Below are positions 27,272 through 40,223 of a DNA stretch of 64,000 bases, piece after piece. The DNA comes from Argentina anserina (taxonomy: Eukaryota > Streptophyta > Magnoliopsida > Rosales > Rosaceae). The stretch lies in contig NC_065876.1 of the NCBI RefSeq assembly GCF_933775445.1, positions 25,482,001-25,546,000 on the forward strand, read 5' to 3'. Each line of letters begins with the position of its first letter. Within the stretch, counting starts at the first letter, position 1. The translations under genes were made by a program, and so were the position numbers. The notes beneath the pieces were generated by a model. That model did no database searches, was not told the DNA's origin, and saw only the letters and a program-made list of their open reading frames with translations.

Positions 27272-28111
27272 ATAAAGTTATGAAACTACCAAAGCAAAAT
27301 GAATAAGACATAACTTACTGGTTGAAGTCCTTCATCCCCATCAGAAATTTTCTGGTGCAAAGGTACCAAATTGTTAGTGCAAGAAATTATACTTTCACAT
27401 AGAATGAGACAAAAAAAGATCAGTTCGACCAATGCTTATAAGTTGATAAACCGATCTTACTTTTCCTTGGGCGCAGGGTTGAGAGCTTTCTTATATGCAG
27501 AAACGCAACTCCCTTACCTCCCCATTTTCCAACATTTTACAGTGCACACTGTAAAGAACAATACATAAAGAGAGATTGAAACTTTCAATGGATACATTAG
27601 TGCAAACAATTAGATGCCTACACCCAGATACAAAATTGAAAAAAATTCCCAAAACCCACAAAAGAATCCAACATTCTAATCCCTCTACAAATTAGATGTG
27701 GTCGAGTTTTACGAACTTACTCTTGTCTCCTGTGAAGAAAAAAGAGAAGATGTAATATCTAAATGAGATAAGGAGCATGGTTTATGTGAACATGAAACAT
27801 CAAGAAGAAAGAGCGTGTTAAGAACGATAGAGAAGATGCAATATCTAAGTTACGTTGGATGTGTATTCATGTTGTTAAATCAAGTCTATACCACAGTTTT
27901 TGCATGTGCACCTCAGCTTTAGATCTGAACCCAGATTGCAGAGCAAACATGTAATCTGAGCTGGATTGGATATCAATACTCAATCCCCACATCAAACATC
28001 AACAAAACTTAGGAACAATCGTTATTAAGATTCTTCTGGGATTAATAGTCCTCCCATCATCTGTTGCATACATTCAACGAAAACAATTGAAATTTGAATG
28101 GGAGAACTTAC

Positions 28112-28236
28112 CCGGATTCTAGGATTGGAAGGAGAGGACGGATGAGGCTGGGAGGGACAGAGAGGCGGTCGGAGACGGCGGCGATAAGGTCTGAGGACGT
28201 GCGGTAGAGGGAGGAGGCCGGCGAGACGATGAGTTA
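28112..28236 (-). other. Orphan exon-like block
   Basis: This GC-rich block on the minus strand is open for about 40 codons (TSSDLIAAVSDRLSVPPSL in the middle) and ends in a good donor (CCGG|GTAAGT). No ATG precedes it in frame; a stop lies at 28234-28236. No downstream exon was identified. It may be a captured 5' gene fragment. Confidence 0.2.
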
Positions 28237-28532
28237 TGTTTCTCTGCTAGTCTGCCTCGACCAGAATGAAAACGAGTTGGAGTTTGCGGCTTAAGACTGA
28301 AACCCTCAATTGTAAATCAACGGTCATGATAACATATTTGAATGGTCAGGATTAAAGGTTCTTTAAATGCGGGACGGGATGAGACGAAGTGAGATATAAA
28401 TTATTCGTCCCACGTCTTATCCCACTGATATAAAACGGGACTAACGTTTTTAGACTTCTGTCACATCCCGTCTCTAAGAATTTCAGGACGGGATCAAGAT
28501 TTCAACTTATTATGCCCACCCCTACTATCAAT

Positions 28533-30362
28533 AAAATATGGTTTGGTATCTTGAATTTCTTTTTTTCTTCAAAAATATGGAAGTAGTGTAGATAGAAAGT
28601 GGAAATATGGAAGTTATCTGCAGTAACTTCTACTCACTATTTTTTTTTCATTTTATTAATTACAGTTACATCCTTCATATATTAAATGTTTATTTAAATT
28701 AACATATAATTTAGGGTTCTTTATTTAATTTCTCATGCATTTTGGTTGAAAAAACATGTTTGGGTTATTAATAGTATAGATAATGATATATAGGGCTTAT
28801 GATAAAGGGTCTAGTTCGAGGGACACTGTACTATGGGTCTATCATTAGATTTAAATACATTCCAAGTCTAGTTTTGATCTCTAGTGTCAACACACCATAA
28901 TATGATATGGATCCATTAGGATTACATTTATCTCTTCGTGAAATGTATAAATTTTCAAACAAAAGACAAAAAAAAAAGAACTGTAACACAATCAGGAAAA
29001 AAACATCCAATAGATAAGAACTGCAATCTTTGCCCAAAAAAACTGAAGAAAGAAGACGATTGTGCTTATAGATACAGCTTCTCATGATTCTTCGTTGAAA
29101 ACATGATTAATTACTGGACATGTTATTGCTCTAAGTTCCATTGGCAATGCTGTATGCATAATTGACAAATTGAAATCAAAATGATCGATTTCAAATGATG
29201 AGGTGTATAATTGATACATGGATGATATCTATTGAGGCATAAAATTGATATGTGGATGATTGCTAGGGACTTAGGAGGGCCAATTGTCTTTTACTCTGTT
29301 TCTGTAGAAAGCTTCGTACCATCTGAATCTATTATCCCATTTATCCGTGAGGTATTTCAGTTTAATTAATATAGAAACGAGGTGCTAGCATATATGAAAA
29401 CCATGTTCTTTCTCATAGTGTGACTGCATACACCTATTTTTAATATATTATATAGAAAAATTGAAAATTCTATAGATATAGAGATTCTCATTCTCTTTTT
29501 TCAATTTTTGTAAGTAAAGAATGCTTCACATCAGATGTTAGAGAAAAAAACTGATTTATCTATAAAATAGTGATATTATTATGTAGTTTTTGAGGAGCTG
29601 TCGGAGTTACTCTTATATATAGTCATATAAAGATGAGATATTTCATTATAAATCCAATTTTTAGAAGTTCTTTTAAGAGAAATTCACTTATATTTTTCTA
29701 CATTATTCACCAAATTATTGTCATTTACTGAAATCTAAATTACAAAATGTCACTATTAAAGGCTATCATACAACAGTGATAAGTCAATGAATAAATTATG
29801 TTCTCATTTATTACCTTAATTATAAATTTTTATAGTCCCTAAATAATTTCAGTTTTTCTTTTGCTCATCATAAATTTAGAAATATAAATGATGGAACATT
29901 TCCTTAATTACATATCTAGAATTCAGAAAATTTTTAAATTTAAATCAATTCAATATCAAAATCACTTTATGATGGTATTTTTTTTCAACTTTCCAATTTT
30001 TTTAATGATTTTAAACTTTCTATTTTATAGGTAGATTTTGTTCATATTTCATCAATGCAACCTATGTTTATGGTAGAGATATAAGTTTTTTTCCCTATCG
30101 AGTAGTTTTTTTTAATTACAACCTAATGATTAGGCATGTATCTATGTAGATCTTTATCTCTTTTGGGAATTTTTATATCAACATGTTGGTATTCTATCAT
30201 TCTAAAATTTTCTTGCATGAGTTGTGTTGACTGTAACATAGCTGCAACTACTGGATTATTTGGGCCCGACCAACCGGCCCACGCACGACCCACCAACACT
30301 TACTATTGGTTCAGCCTGTAAGACAATGTAGAACGGTTGGTGGAGGCGGTATTATAGCAGTG
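28533..30362. other. AT-rich non-coding
   Basis: No gene or element end is recognised. Sequence just before 30363 (GGGCCCGACC at about 30260) may be a fragment of another repeat. Confidence 0.4.
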
Positions 30363-30654
30363 TGAAAGAGGCCCAATAATGCTATATCAGTTAGGCATTA
30401 ATCCCACATCAAAGACAGTCCAAAGTGTGGTCATTTCAAGAGCTATGAAAGAACCGATTGCACCTTCAGAGGGAGGTAATGCCATTATAATCCCCCACTT
30501 ACTATAACACCATATCCCTCACTGGTTGATTGACTAAAGCTTTTGAGTGGAATAGTCCAGTAACACCGGATATGTTTCCTAACCCAAGTTGATTAAAAGT
30601 AATACAGGTCTTGCAAGAGAAGAAGAAGAAGTCTATGGTTTCGATACAGAAACA
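30363..30654 (+). repeat. 5' LTR of the gypsy element
   Basis: Matches 39083-39371 along its length by eye ('ctatatcag', 'gcattaatcccacatc', 'accttcagagggaggtaatg', 'ttgattgactaaagctt', 'gaagaagaagaagtcta'). Confidence 0.85.
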
Positions 30655-30672
30655 TTTGGCGCCTTTGTGGGA
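30655..30672 (+). other. Primer-binding-like site
   Basis: The sequence tttggcgcctttgtggga directly follows the 5' LTR. The TGGCGCC core is the tRNA primer-binding signature of many plant Ty3/gypsy elements. Confidence 0.55.
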
Positions 30673-31151
30673 AAAGATATGAAAAGCCACAGTACTACCA
30701 TGATGGAAGAAGATAATGTACCAATTCGCGAGAGGAACTTTGGTTCAACCGCTAGAATGTTAGAGTTTGCTCTTGAGGCTTCAGGATCAAGGAACGCGAC
30801 AAACATGGAAGAGGAACAACAACTGGAAGAGGTGTCTTTGGATGACCTCAGCAGAGATAAGGTAGTGGAAGAAATGGAAAGAATAAGGGTAGAGGTTAAC
30901 CGAATGAGAATATTAAAAGAACATGAAAAACGAGAGGTGGCAGAAAGGTACCGAAAGATTGAGCCGGAGAACGAGGCCTTATCACCTACTCTAGAGCGTC
31001 GGGTGACACAGAGTGCCGCCCTCAAAAGGGCCTTGGCGGCTTAGTCAGTAACCACGCTCGCGGCAAGAGAAATAGTACGACAACCGGAGCAGTTGACTGA
31101 GCAAACCATTGAGAGGATACTGGTCAACATAAACACCGAGATGTTCCCTGC

Positions 31152-31184
<33 letters not shown>

Positions 31185-31821
31185 GACCACCCCAGCACCC
31201 TGGTATACAGAGGAACCGGAGGAACATGAGGAGTATATCCTGGAGGATCTGACGACAAAGGCCTTGAGGGAGCTAACCGCCTCTATAGTGGATATACTTA
31301 CCAAGATGGAAGAAAAAGATTGAGCGCCAACCAAGCTGCTAGTAAGTGGAGATTCAATGAGAGGACCGATCTATTTTCCAAACTAGTAACGGATGCGGTA
31401 AGAGCCAACTCGGCAAAATCGCTAAAGATGAATTATAATGGGAAGAGTTGCCCCTTTGAGCACTGGACAGTTTTAGATCGCAAACTAGTGCCAAAGGATA
31501 CATCGATGCGGTTAGCTGTAATATATTCCAGGGCACCCTCACCAGAGAGGTGTTAAGCTGGTTCTATGAGTTACCGGTCGGTTTAATAGAATCGTTCGAA
31601 CATCGATTCATCTTGAGAACTAATGCAGCCCGTTCTTCTTCAGCGTTATTCGAATGTAGGCAAGGGGAGGACGAAGGGTTGAAAGCTTTCGTGAACTGAT
31701 GGCAAACCATGATGGCTCAAGTTAGGAACCTGGATAAGGGGACTGTGGAAATGGCGTTCCTACAGGGACTGTGCCCGGGGTAGTTATTGTACAAGGTAAA
31801 GGTAGAGGAGCCTCAAGGTTA
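30660..31821 (+). pseudogene. Gypsy gag, 5' part (broken)
   Basis: An acidic, coiled-coil-like N-terminal frame (30660-31044, LEEVSLDDLSRDKVVEEMER, VEVNRMRILKEHEKREVAER) is followed by the Retrotrans_gag core at about 31530-31700 (GTLTREVLSWFYELPVGLIE, SFEHRFI), then FLQGLCPG and KVKVEEPQGY. Frame changes and stops (for example TAG after FLQGLCPG) make it non-functional. A GA microsatellite at 31159-31183 lies inside it. The frame is cut after PQGY by the nested insert and resumes at 37849. Confidence 0.7.
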
Positions 31822-34571
31822 TTGTAACGCCCCAAACTGCATCTCACCAGGTTAAGTACGTCACAGTGTCGCGAGTCTATAAAACATAAACCTAAAACCT
31901 GATTTACATTTTAATGAAACGCTAGACATTTTTTATAATACGTTTTAGATAAGCCTAGTAGAAGCGTTATACAAATTTTGAGGTGAAACTCTGTTTTTCA
32001 CGAAAATATACATGTCCGTCCAGAAATCGATACAACATATAGATCGAAGTTAATAAAATTCACGGAAATGAATTTGACAGAGCAAAAAAGAGCTAACTCT
32101 AACAAAGTTCTAGAACTTAATATCTAAATATGAAAACTGAAAAAGAAAACCGAAAGACGGTTTTCCAAATTCCAACAGCACACCCAATTGCATCCACTAT
32201 ATTCCCGTACAACACACAATACCTGCATAGACACTGATGTAGGGTGTCTCGATTAGATTTGAAAACAAATAACTTTTGGGCGCCCCCAGTATAAAAACAT
32301 TTAGAAACCAAATCATAAAACAAATGACAAACTTTAAATAGTTGACTCGAGAATCAGTGCACAGATTCTTTATATGGCATGCCAAAACCAAATATCTCCT
32401 GATGGCCGGTCCTATAGACCCACTACACGACATTACCTCAGATATACTATAACATGTAAGCGTAGCAAGAGCATCCGCTACCAACCTACACAACGTTTTG
32501 AGTTCGTCCTTAAGATTGGAACCCGCACGACCAGTGTAACTAAACCCTCTGGAGGTTTAAGGGATCAAACCTAAAGAAGTCAGTGACACCCCTCGCTCTT
32601 AAGCTATCACAATCTCTCACGGTTTGGTTAGTACGCAAATAAAATTTAAATATAACCAAACCACAACATGCACCATTTTATAAATAACAATAGAAAGCTG
32701 TAATTGAGATAAATAATGAAATCCCTACCTGGATTCCAATGCTTTCTCTCGCATACTCTGTGAGTCACGAACTTTCCATTTTCATTCCTCGGGTAACTAG
32801 AACCCCTGGAGTCCGACAGATAGTTGTTAACATACCATCTACATATTTATGCAATCACAACGAAATAAAATCGTCTAATCAACATTTCTTTACGCTTACC
32901 ACAAATTTGACCAATTGCCACTATGCCACAACCAATCCAAATATTCTTTGATCAATTAGACGATTGGTTCCAATTACATTGGATACTAATCAACAAAACA
33001 ATATTTGGATACTAATCAACAAAACAATATTGATCAATTTCGACTAAAACTAGCATAATATATGTAATGCCAAATTAAGCTGCACTTGTAATAGATGCAC
33101 CCACAAGTATAATATGGGCACCCAACGTTACATGTTATTTTCACCATCCCAATGCCAATACAACAGATACGAAAATAACATTCCATAATCAAGTTCATGA
33201 TCATGGCTTCATATAATAGCAACAACATTTATATCAATTTCAATTCGCTTAACTAAAAGGAAATTTAATTGCTACTAGGTGCGCCCATTTTTATAAAGAT
33301 CACCCTTATATATTTTTTCTTTTACCCAAAGTCACAGACCTTATCAGAGGGCAACCAATTACTCAAATAGCAAAACAACTAACTCGCAAGAACCATATCA
33401 AATCCTTGATTATGGTCTCATTCATCCAATTTCCCAAACTCCCACAATTATGACTACAACTCAATTCCACCTTAGCCGAAACTTTAACCTTAACACAAAA
33501 CTCGTTCAAACTATTATTAACCAAACTGAACAGGATTCTAATCTCAACTTCATGGTCATGGTTTCACCCGTCACAACATGCTTGCTATTGCAAGGGTTCT
33601 CATGTTTAAGTTTTCCTCCACACATACATACCAACCAACAACCATAAGAAATTATCGCCCTCTGTTCCGTTTTCATGAGGAGTTTAATTAAGGTTCACAA
33701 CTACCATAATTAAACTCACAAGATTACACCGTACCAGCAGCGTATAACACAGCAATTCTGTAATACATAACCTATGCATTCTGTAATACCTGAGATTTGT
33801 AATCTCGATTACCGACACATTAAGACTAATTAATTGATATTTAAGATAAATGTCAAAGTACGTAGTTTTATACGTCAATATATTAAACTACATATCGCCA
33901 CGAGCTCGGAAATATCTACAGAATAGTTTTCCGACGCTCGGTTTTATTTTTATGAATTTTCAATGTTTGAAATGTTTTCTGAAAATTAGAATTTTAGATT
34001 GGGTTTTGTTTTCAAGTGAGCTCAATCCTTTTTGACCCATAACCCGGGCCCAAGGACTAAGCCCACTCACTTTTTGTTAAAAACTCACCAACTTATCTCT
34101 CTATTTTCCTCTCTCTTTCGACAACAAAGACCTTTCTCTGTTCTCTCTCATTCTTCCACCGACAACACATCCATCTTCTTCTCCTTGCTCTTCGTTGCCG
34201 TTTAGGCAAATCCAAGACATGCAACTACACCATTGAATTTGTCTCTCCTTTCTCTTCATTTCTATGTCCTTAGATCGCCCCTCTTCTTTTTTTCTTCCCC
34301 AAATCGGAATTGAAATAGTGAGATGAGATAAAGGAATCCGACAGCTATGGCGAGCTTCTCCGGCCATGATTGGTTAAGGGTAGCTTCTGTTTCTTCTTCT
34401 CAATTTGGTTCCATCTTCAATTTCATTAATTGAAGCTTAACCCAATCTCTTCTTCTTTCTGAATCTTCACCACCGTGTCTACCACTGTCCTCCTCCGCCA
34501 TCTCAATGGCGTAGTGGAGCTCTAGCAGCCTTCGAATCATATATTGGTAAGCCCAGCTTCAATCCCTATTC

Positions 34572-34660
34572 CCTAATTTGATTATACCTAAAACGTTTGA
34601 ATCGAAGATGAAAGGAATTAGGATCTTCGATTCAAAAGTTTTAGGTATAATCGAATTAGG
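34572..34660. repeat. Near-perfect 38-bp hairpin
   Basis: Arms 34572-34609 and 34623-34660 are reverse complements at about 36 of 38 positions, around a 13-nt loop. The core word is 'tatacctaaaacgttt'. It lies inside the non-coding insert, downstream of a CT-rich leader-like tract. The structure is precursor-like, but nothing shows that it is processed. Confidence 0.75.
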
Positions 34661-36562
34661 CATTTGGGAGGCGATTAAGGGACTTTAGAGTAGCACTAAA
34701 AGTTTAGTAAAGGCATTTGGGAACTATTTTGGGCAATGCAACAGCTCTGGATCAAGGATAAGAGCATCACTACCTCCACTTCTACGATTTAGCTCATTGG
34801 AGGTAGAAAATTATCCTTTATTACCTCTGTAGTATCTCTTTGTTGTTGTTGTTTGTTGGATTCTAGCTTGTTGAGCCTAGAGATGGTTTTGGAGCCGGAA
34901 ACACAGTCGGAGTGATAAGGGTGAAAAAATTGGGTTTTTCCCTTTGTACGATTCCCTATTACTGTTTTACCACAGTGCGAAAGGACTAAAATGCCCCTAA
35001 TATTTTTACTGTTTTAAAATTACTGTTTTACTGTTTGACCTTTACTTTTACAGTTTTATCCCAATATCTTTCACTATTTATTAAATGATTTTAATGGTTA
35101 CACTTTTACCTAAGGTTTACACTTTTACCTAAGGTAACTTAGTAAAAACCTAAATTGTTTAAAATGGCGACGTAACGATTAGTTACGATGACTAGAGTAG
35201 TTATGATTCTCATCCGATTCGAAAATCGAGAACTCATTGAACTTAGTAATGTGTCGGTAATATATACGAGTCATTGGAACGATTCGGAGTGTGTTTAGTC
35301 GGTCAACTTAGTCAATTCCTGGTCAACCCAGGAAAGACTCAGTCAACATAAAGTCAAATGTTGACGTTCCTGGTCAAACTAGGAAAAGGATCGAGTCAAG
35401 TTATTTACAACTCTCGAATTGAGATTGACTCTTTCATACTTCAATGATCCAGAGAAAATGTTTCGAGCAAGCAAGATCGTTCGAAACTTGGAGTAGCAGT
35501 AGTAGCTATGTGTTGAGATTTGGATATCGGCTGGGATTCTACACGTCATTCTAGGTAGGGGAGCTAACCCTCCTATGTTGTATTTAGAAAATTATAAATT
35601 GCATAGTCTAGTTCTCCACTGAAGATTTATTGATGCATTAAATGTTGCGAAAACTCGAGATTAGGCATGATTTCAAGTTAAGGTAAGTAGTGAATCCTCA
35701 CGTGTGTTTATCTGAGAGTGATATGACCATAATATTCTAGGTAATCCTACGGTGTCGATAATCATAAACCTCAGGAGGGGCAATACCCTATTTATTTTTT
35801 ATCCATTCTTTTCTATACTATTGAGGCATTCCATTTAAATCGACACTCTCGCTACTTTGTTATTATAATAGACGTGTAGTTGGCCTCGACTATTTAGTCG
35901 CTGGGATCGGTCGAACATTGCTTGTAGTTGAATTTGCCTTACCCTACCTTTGGCGCACCGTAAATGTTTTAGCATGATGTGTTCCCAAATATTTTGCATG
36001 TTTTCGATAAATGTTTTCTCTGTGATCTCGAACATACCCTCAACCTTTCTATAAAGATTATTTTTTATTGTTACCCGGTTTTCAAACCTCATTGGCGGGC
36101 TAGCCCCTAATGGGCAAGCGAGGACGACGCTCACCCCTACTTTAGTTTCTTTGTAAGTTCGATTGTGATTTCTGAAGTTAGGAGTAACAATTGATAGTTA
36201 GTGTATGTGCGCCTTCATGCTTTTCTTTCTCTTGTTTGTTATCAATGTTTTCGAGTAAAGTTTCACCGAGTTCGACTCTTTTGTTTTCTTGGCACATTTA
36301 CTTAGTTTTTGGGTTGTCAAATAATTAGTTTTGGGTCGGTGGCATTAAAGCTACCTTCCGCATTTTTGTTGTATAACTTCATTTATTTTTGCAGAAAATG
36401 TAAAGAGTTATTATTTTAATTTGTGAATTTGACTTGTAAAAAAAAGTAGTATTCACTTGTTCAAGTTACTGAGTGTCCGAGCGAAACTTAATCGCTATGT
36501 TCGCTTGTTAATCTCCTCTTAATCCTAATATACGGTCATATTCCCAATTCGGGGTGTGACAC

Positions 36563-37440
36563 ATTCTAGCAAGATCTATTTAGCAAAGAGTGCATCATGA
36601 GCTACTCCATTTGCTTTATATAAAATATGGCGACATATCGGAAAGACAATTCTCATAGCGAGACATAATTTACTATGTCTATCTATTTTCATGTTATGCT
36701 CAAGCATCACCTTTCCACTAGGAGGTTGCGATCATTTGATAAAGTAAGGAACTCGCTGCCTCATTAGAGTAAACACAGCACGACGAGTGCAACCACCAGG
36801 GCAGAGCCCACACTTTCGCACCATAATAAGGTGAGGAATTATTAAAAACAGACAACACAAAAGAGATAAACAAAAAAACAAATGAAAAGTGAACCTGGGG
36901 AAGAGCCCAACCCTTATTTCGGCCCAAAAGAGGCCCACATGCCTGCTTCGAGCCCAAAGATCTAAGCCTTGCTGGCTTTGGCTTCCCTCTCTCTCGGCCA
37001 CCGGTTTCGGCTTGTCCCACTGTCGGCATTGAGCCCCAGCCTCCGTCCAAAGAAACCAGTCATTTCGGCTAGCAGATCCAAACCAAGTCGCCGCCGCATT
37101 CAGATCCAAGTCAAATCCACCACCATCACCGCCGCTTAATCGAGCGAGCCAACAGTGCATTTTGAATCCACGTCGGACCCTTCTTTCTCACCACCACACC
37201 ATGACAGCAGCATCGATCCGCCTCCGCTACCAATCCCCCATCCCTCTGACCACATAACCTGCCGAAAACAGAAAACCAACCCCCAAATGATAACTGAGCA
37301 CGAGGAAGCTTCCACGCAACATATCTCCACCTCTGCACCCGAGGCCATCACCGTCACCGCGGCGCAGCCGGATAGGCACACGAGGACAGAAAAAACTTCT
37401 CTAGGGTTTAGAGAACGTGGAGCGCGTTCTATTTTTCGTT
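36563..37440 (-). mobile_element. LINE-like non-autonomous retroposon (fragment)
   Basis: On the minus strand a GC-rich 5' region runs into sequence that aligns with the element at 40224-41279: 'gcgagttccttactttatcaaatgatc' here resembles 'acgagttctttgcttcgtcaaatggtc' at about 40934, and both end near 'actctttgcta'. Long open frames on both strands here look compositional. The 3' end is lost at the junction near 36562. Confidence 0.4.
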
Positions 37441-37848
37441 AACTCGACTTGTTTTCCCACCGATCAATATCAATTATTTAACTTTAAAAGATCAATATCA
37501 ATTATGATATACTTCTCCCCAATTCAAATCCAAGGGCTGATACTTAACAGGATCTCGACAACACATATCTTATCAGAAAATAAATTCTTATTTCCTAATA
37601 AATTCTTAATAATCCGAAACTTCAGAAAATTATATCAATAGCTTGTGAGTCCAAATAATTCACAGAAAACTCCCACGTACTCGTCGTAATGTGTACTGTA
37701 ACACTAAGCTCTTAAATTAAGGATTTCACCTTGTAGAAAATTTTGTAAAATATTTCCGAGCATTCACTAAAATAATTGCCGAAATCGTAAAATAATTTTC
37801 ATACGATCTCAATTTAGCTCGTCAATAATTTTGAGTCTCACACTTACG

Positions 37849-39082
37849 ATAACTTGATAGCCATGGATGTGCGGCATGCCCAGGCGAACCATGACACTTA
37901 CGGTGTAAAGGCTGGGAAAGGAACATGGAAGAGGTACAACAACGATCGCCCGTTCATCAACAGAAAAGAGGCAAGAACCTTGAGTCAAGGGCATGACCAA
38001 GGACACTTGCCAAACATAAAGACTAAAGAGTGGGGAAGTCGTAAGAGTGGCCATGGCAGCGGTATAAGTTGGCAAAACAAGGGGAATGGCCATCAACAAG
38101 GCGGCTACACCCCGGTAGCCTCATCTAGGCCACGTTACGATGTATGCACTGTCCTTACCGCTTCGTATGAGGGTATATGGAACAAAAACAGGAACTTGAT
38201 CTCAAGACCTACTACCATGAGATTTTCCAAATCCAACCTTACGAGGGTAGATACTGATAATTACTGTTCATATCATGATGAGTCATCTCATCATACGAAC
38301 AATTGTATTGTGTTGAAAAAATGCAATAAAAGACCTTATTAAGAAAGGACAGCTTCACTAATATGTCGGTGTCAAGCGGGAAATTGAAAACGTCGACTAG
38401 TACTATCAGGATAACCGAGATAATGTTGAGGTGTACGGGTCGGTCAACGTAATTCATGGCGAAGGCTACAAGCATCAGTTGTCCAACAAAGCAAAGAAAC
38501 AGTGCCTACGGGCGATCAATAACAAAGAAGTGTATGACTTTGGGGGCAACAATGGACATGGGCACAAGACCAGATGAAAATCAGTAACATTTGAGGAAGA
38601 GAAAGAAACCGATGAAGTAATCCAACCGCACGATGATCCATTTTTCATCACAATTCAGATCGACCATTATATGGTACCCCAGATGTTAGTGGATATTGGG
38701 GCATCCGTCAATGTATTGTTTCGAGATGCTTATGCCGGGTTAAAAATGGGAAGGAACAGGTTAGGGAAGGATAATGAACCGCTAATCAGTTTCACTAGAG
38801 AGACAGTTCAACCGCTAGGCTCCGACTATTTACCGGCCGTATTCAACACCGGGGACTGCGTGAAGACGTCACACATGAACATCATCATTGTAGATTTTCT
38901 ATCCTCTTACAACGATATCCTAGGGAGACCCAGTTTGTGGCGGTTAAAAACTTTCATTGATGGCCATATGCTAATGATGAAGATGCATTCACCCAGCGGT
39001 ATAGTAACTATTCAGGGAGACCATAAAGAAGCAAAGAAAAGTTATTCACAAATGCTGGAAAAAAAGGCACTGCATCCTACAT
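37849..39082 (+). pseudogene. Gypsy gag 3' part and retropepsin (broken)
   Basis: From 37849 the gag frame continues DNLIAMDVRHAQANHDTYGV, GKGTWKRYNNDRPF. Near 38265 comes a CCHC-related motif (YCSYHDESSHHTNNC). A one-base shift in CNKRPY (38330) and later stops break it. At 38671-39084 the aspartic protease frame contains MLVDIGASVNVLF (DTGAS-type active site changed to DIGAS) and DILGRPSL. The frame ends about where the 3' LTR begins. No polymerase domains follow. Confidence 0.75.
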
Positions 39083-39371
39083 GAATGAGGCCCAATGATG
39101 CTATATCAGCTGGGCATTAATCCCACATCGAAGACAGTCCAAAGAGTGGTCCTTTCAGGGGGTATAAAGGAATTGCTTGCACCTTCAGAGGGAGGTAATG
39201 TCATTCTGATTCACCACTTACTAGAACACCATGTCCCTCACTAGTTGATTGACTAAAGCTTCAGAGTGAAATAGTCCAATAACACCGGACATGTTCCTAA
39301 CCCGAGTTGTTTAAAGTTATACAGGTCCTGCAAGAGAAGAAGAAGAAGTCTACGGTTCCGATTCAAAAACA
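39083..39371 (+). repeat. 3' LTR of the gypsy element
   Basis: Partner of 30363-30654, with scattered substitutions and a few small indels. Confidence 0.85.
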
Positions 39372-40208
39372 GGTTAAATGTGAAATTTATCCTAATATGC
39401 ATATTTCTATCTATTAGGTAATAGTAGAGAGTGAAAAAAAAAATGACAAGTTGAAACCTATAACAAAAGTTTACTATACGAAAGTTCATAAACAATGATA
39501 CGAAAATAAAAGATTTGAAGAAAAAATATATACATACATAGAGAAGTTTTAAATACACACCCATAATTTAAACACTTAATATATACCCATATTATTCAAT
39601 AATTAAAATTTTACATGTATGTTAAATGACCAAAATAGGAACATGTAATAATTAAGAAAATCAAAAATAAATTAAATTATCAAAAACAGAGAGTTTATTT
39701 TTTGAAACAATTAAAATATGAAAATTTATAAAGAAATTTAAATTAGTATATATTTTGATGGAAAATTAAGCTGAAAATTCAAGCACACAATTCATTCATT
39801 AATCTTCACCGAAAACGAGATCATTTCTATTTAGAGTCCCAAACAAAGTAATCAATGAAAAAAAATTACGATTTTCATTTCATTAAATTTCATCTTCTTA
39901 TGTTCTTGAAAAATAAATTATGTTCAACTTCTTCAGTTTTTCTTATACATATATTCTTCATTTTGTTTATTATTTCCGTGTTTAAAGATTAAAAAAGAAC
40001 ACTAGATAGAAAATATGCACACTAAAAAATAGACTTGTATAGCCAAATAATGAGGTTTTTTTTCAAGGGTTTTTAAGGTATTTTATGTGGTGTATTTAGT
40101 AAACATATTGGAATCATAATTTAAACAGGTGATGATTAAGTATGAGTGTGTATTAAGAGCTTTAGGGTGTGTATTTAAAATTTCTCTCACATACATATTG
40201 CATGGATA
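39372..40208. other. AT-rich non-coding
   Basis: No gene, element end or tandem repeat is recognised. Confidence 0.4.
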
Positions 40209-40223
40209 ACATACCTTACTCAT

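Larger units (their letters stand above)
21378..28524. mobile_element. Possible outer hAT-like element hosting two nested insertions
   Basis: The left end TAGGGATGAGCACGGGACGG at 21378 and the inverted right end TAGGGGTGGGCATAATAAG at 28524 are alike, and both have GGGACGGGAT-rich subterminal sequence. Flanking octamers ctatcttg and ctatcaat agree at only 5/8 positions. Subtracting the nested hAT-like (21960-24237) and Harbinger-like (24618-27271) elements leaves about 2.2 kb. Treat this as a hypothesis; the two ends could come from separate copies. Confidence 0.35.
31822..37848. mobile_element. About 6-kb nested non-coding insert in gag
   Basis: Left end TGTAACGCCCCAAAC, right end (inverted) TGTGAGACTCAAAATT. 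Gag reads …EEPQGY on the left and Y-DNLIAMDVRHAQAN on the right, so the insert lies between adjacent codons. The flanking pentamers gttat and cttac would be a degraded 5-bp target duplication. TG…CA ends and a 5-bp duplication suggest an LTR-derived, non-coding (LARD-like) element, but matching LTRs were not seen. A second end-like sequence (GGGGTGTGACA at about 36552) shows the insert is itself composite. It contains the LINE-like block at 36563-37440. Confidence 0.5.
30363..39371 (+). mobile_element. Ty3/gypsy-type LTR retrotransposon (gag-protease only), nested
   Basis: Two roughly 290-bp LTRs (30363-30654, 39083-39371) start TGAAWGAGGCCCAAT and end ACA. A primer-binding-like TTTGGCGCC follows the left LTR, as is common in plant gypsy elements. 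The interior holds a degenerate gag, a zinc-knuckle-like motif and a retropepsin. The 3' LTR follows directly, with no recognisable reverse transcriptase, RNase H or integrase. Gag is interrupted by the insert at 31822-37848. Flanking pentamers do not match (cagtg, ggtta), so the insertion is old or rearranged. Confidence 0.75.

Noticed and set aside
30502..31025. Minus-strand frames over the 5' LTR and gag
   Set aside because: Antisense to the gag frame of the gypsy element.
36718..37442. Overlapping open frames on both strands
   Set aside because: GC-rich LINE-like 5' sequence; frames lack domains and overlap each other.
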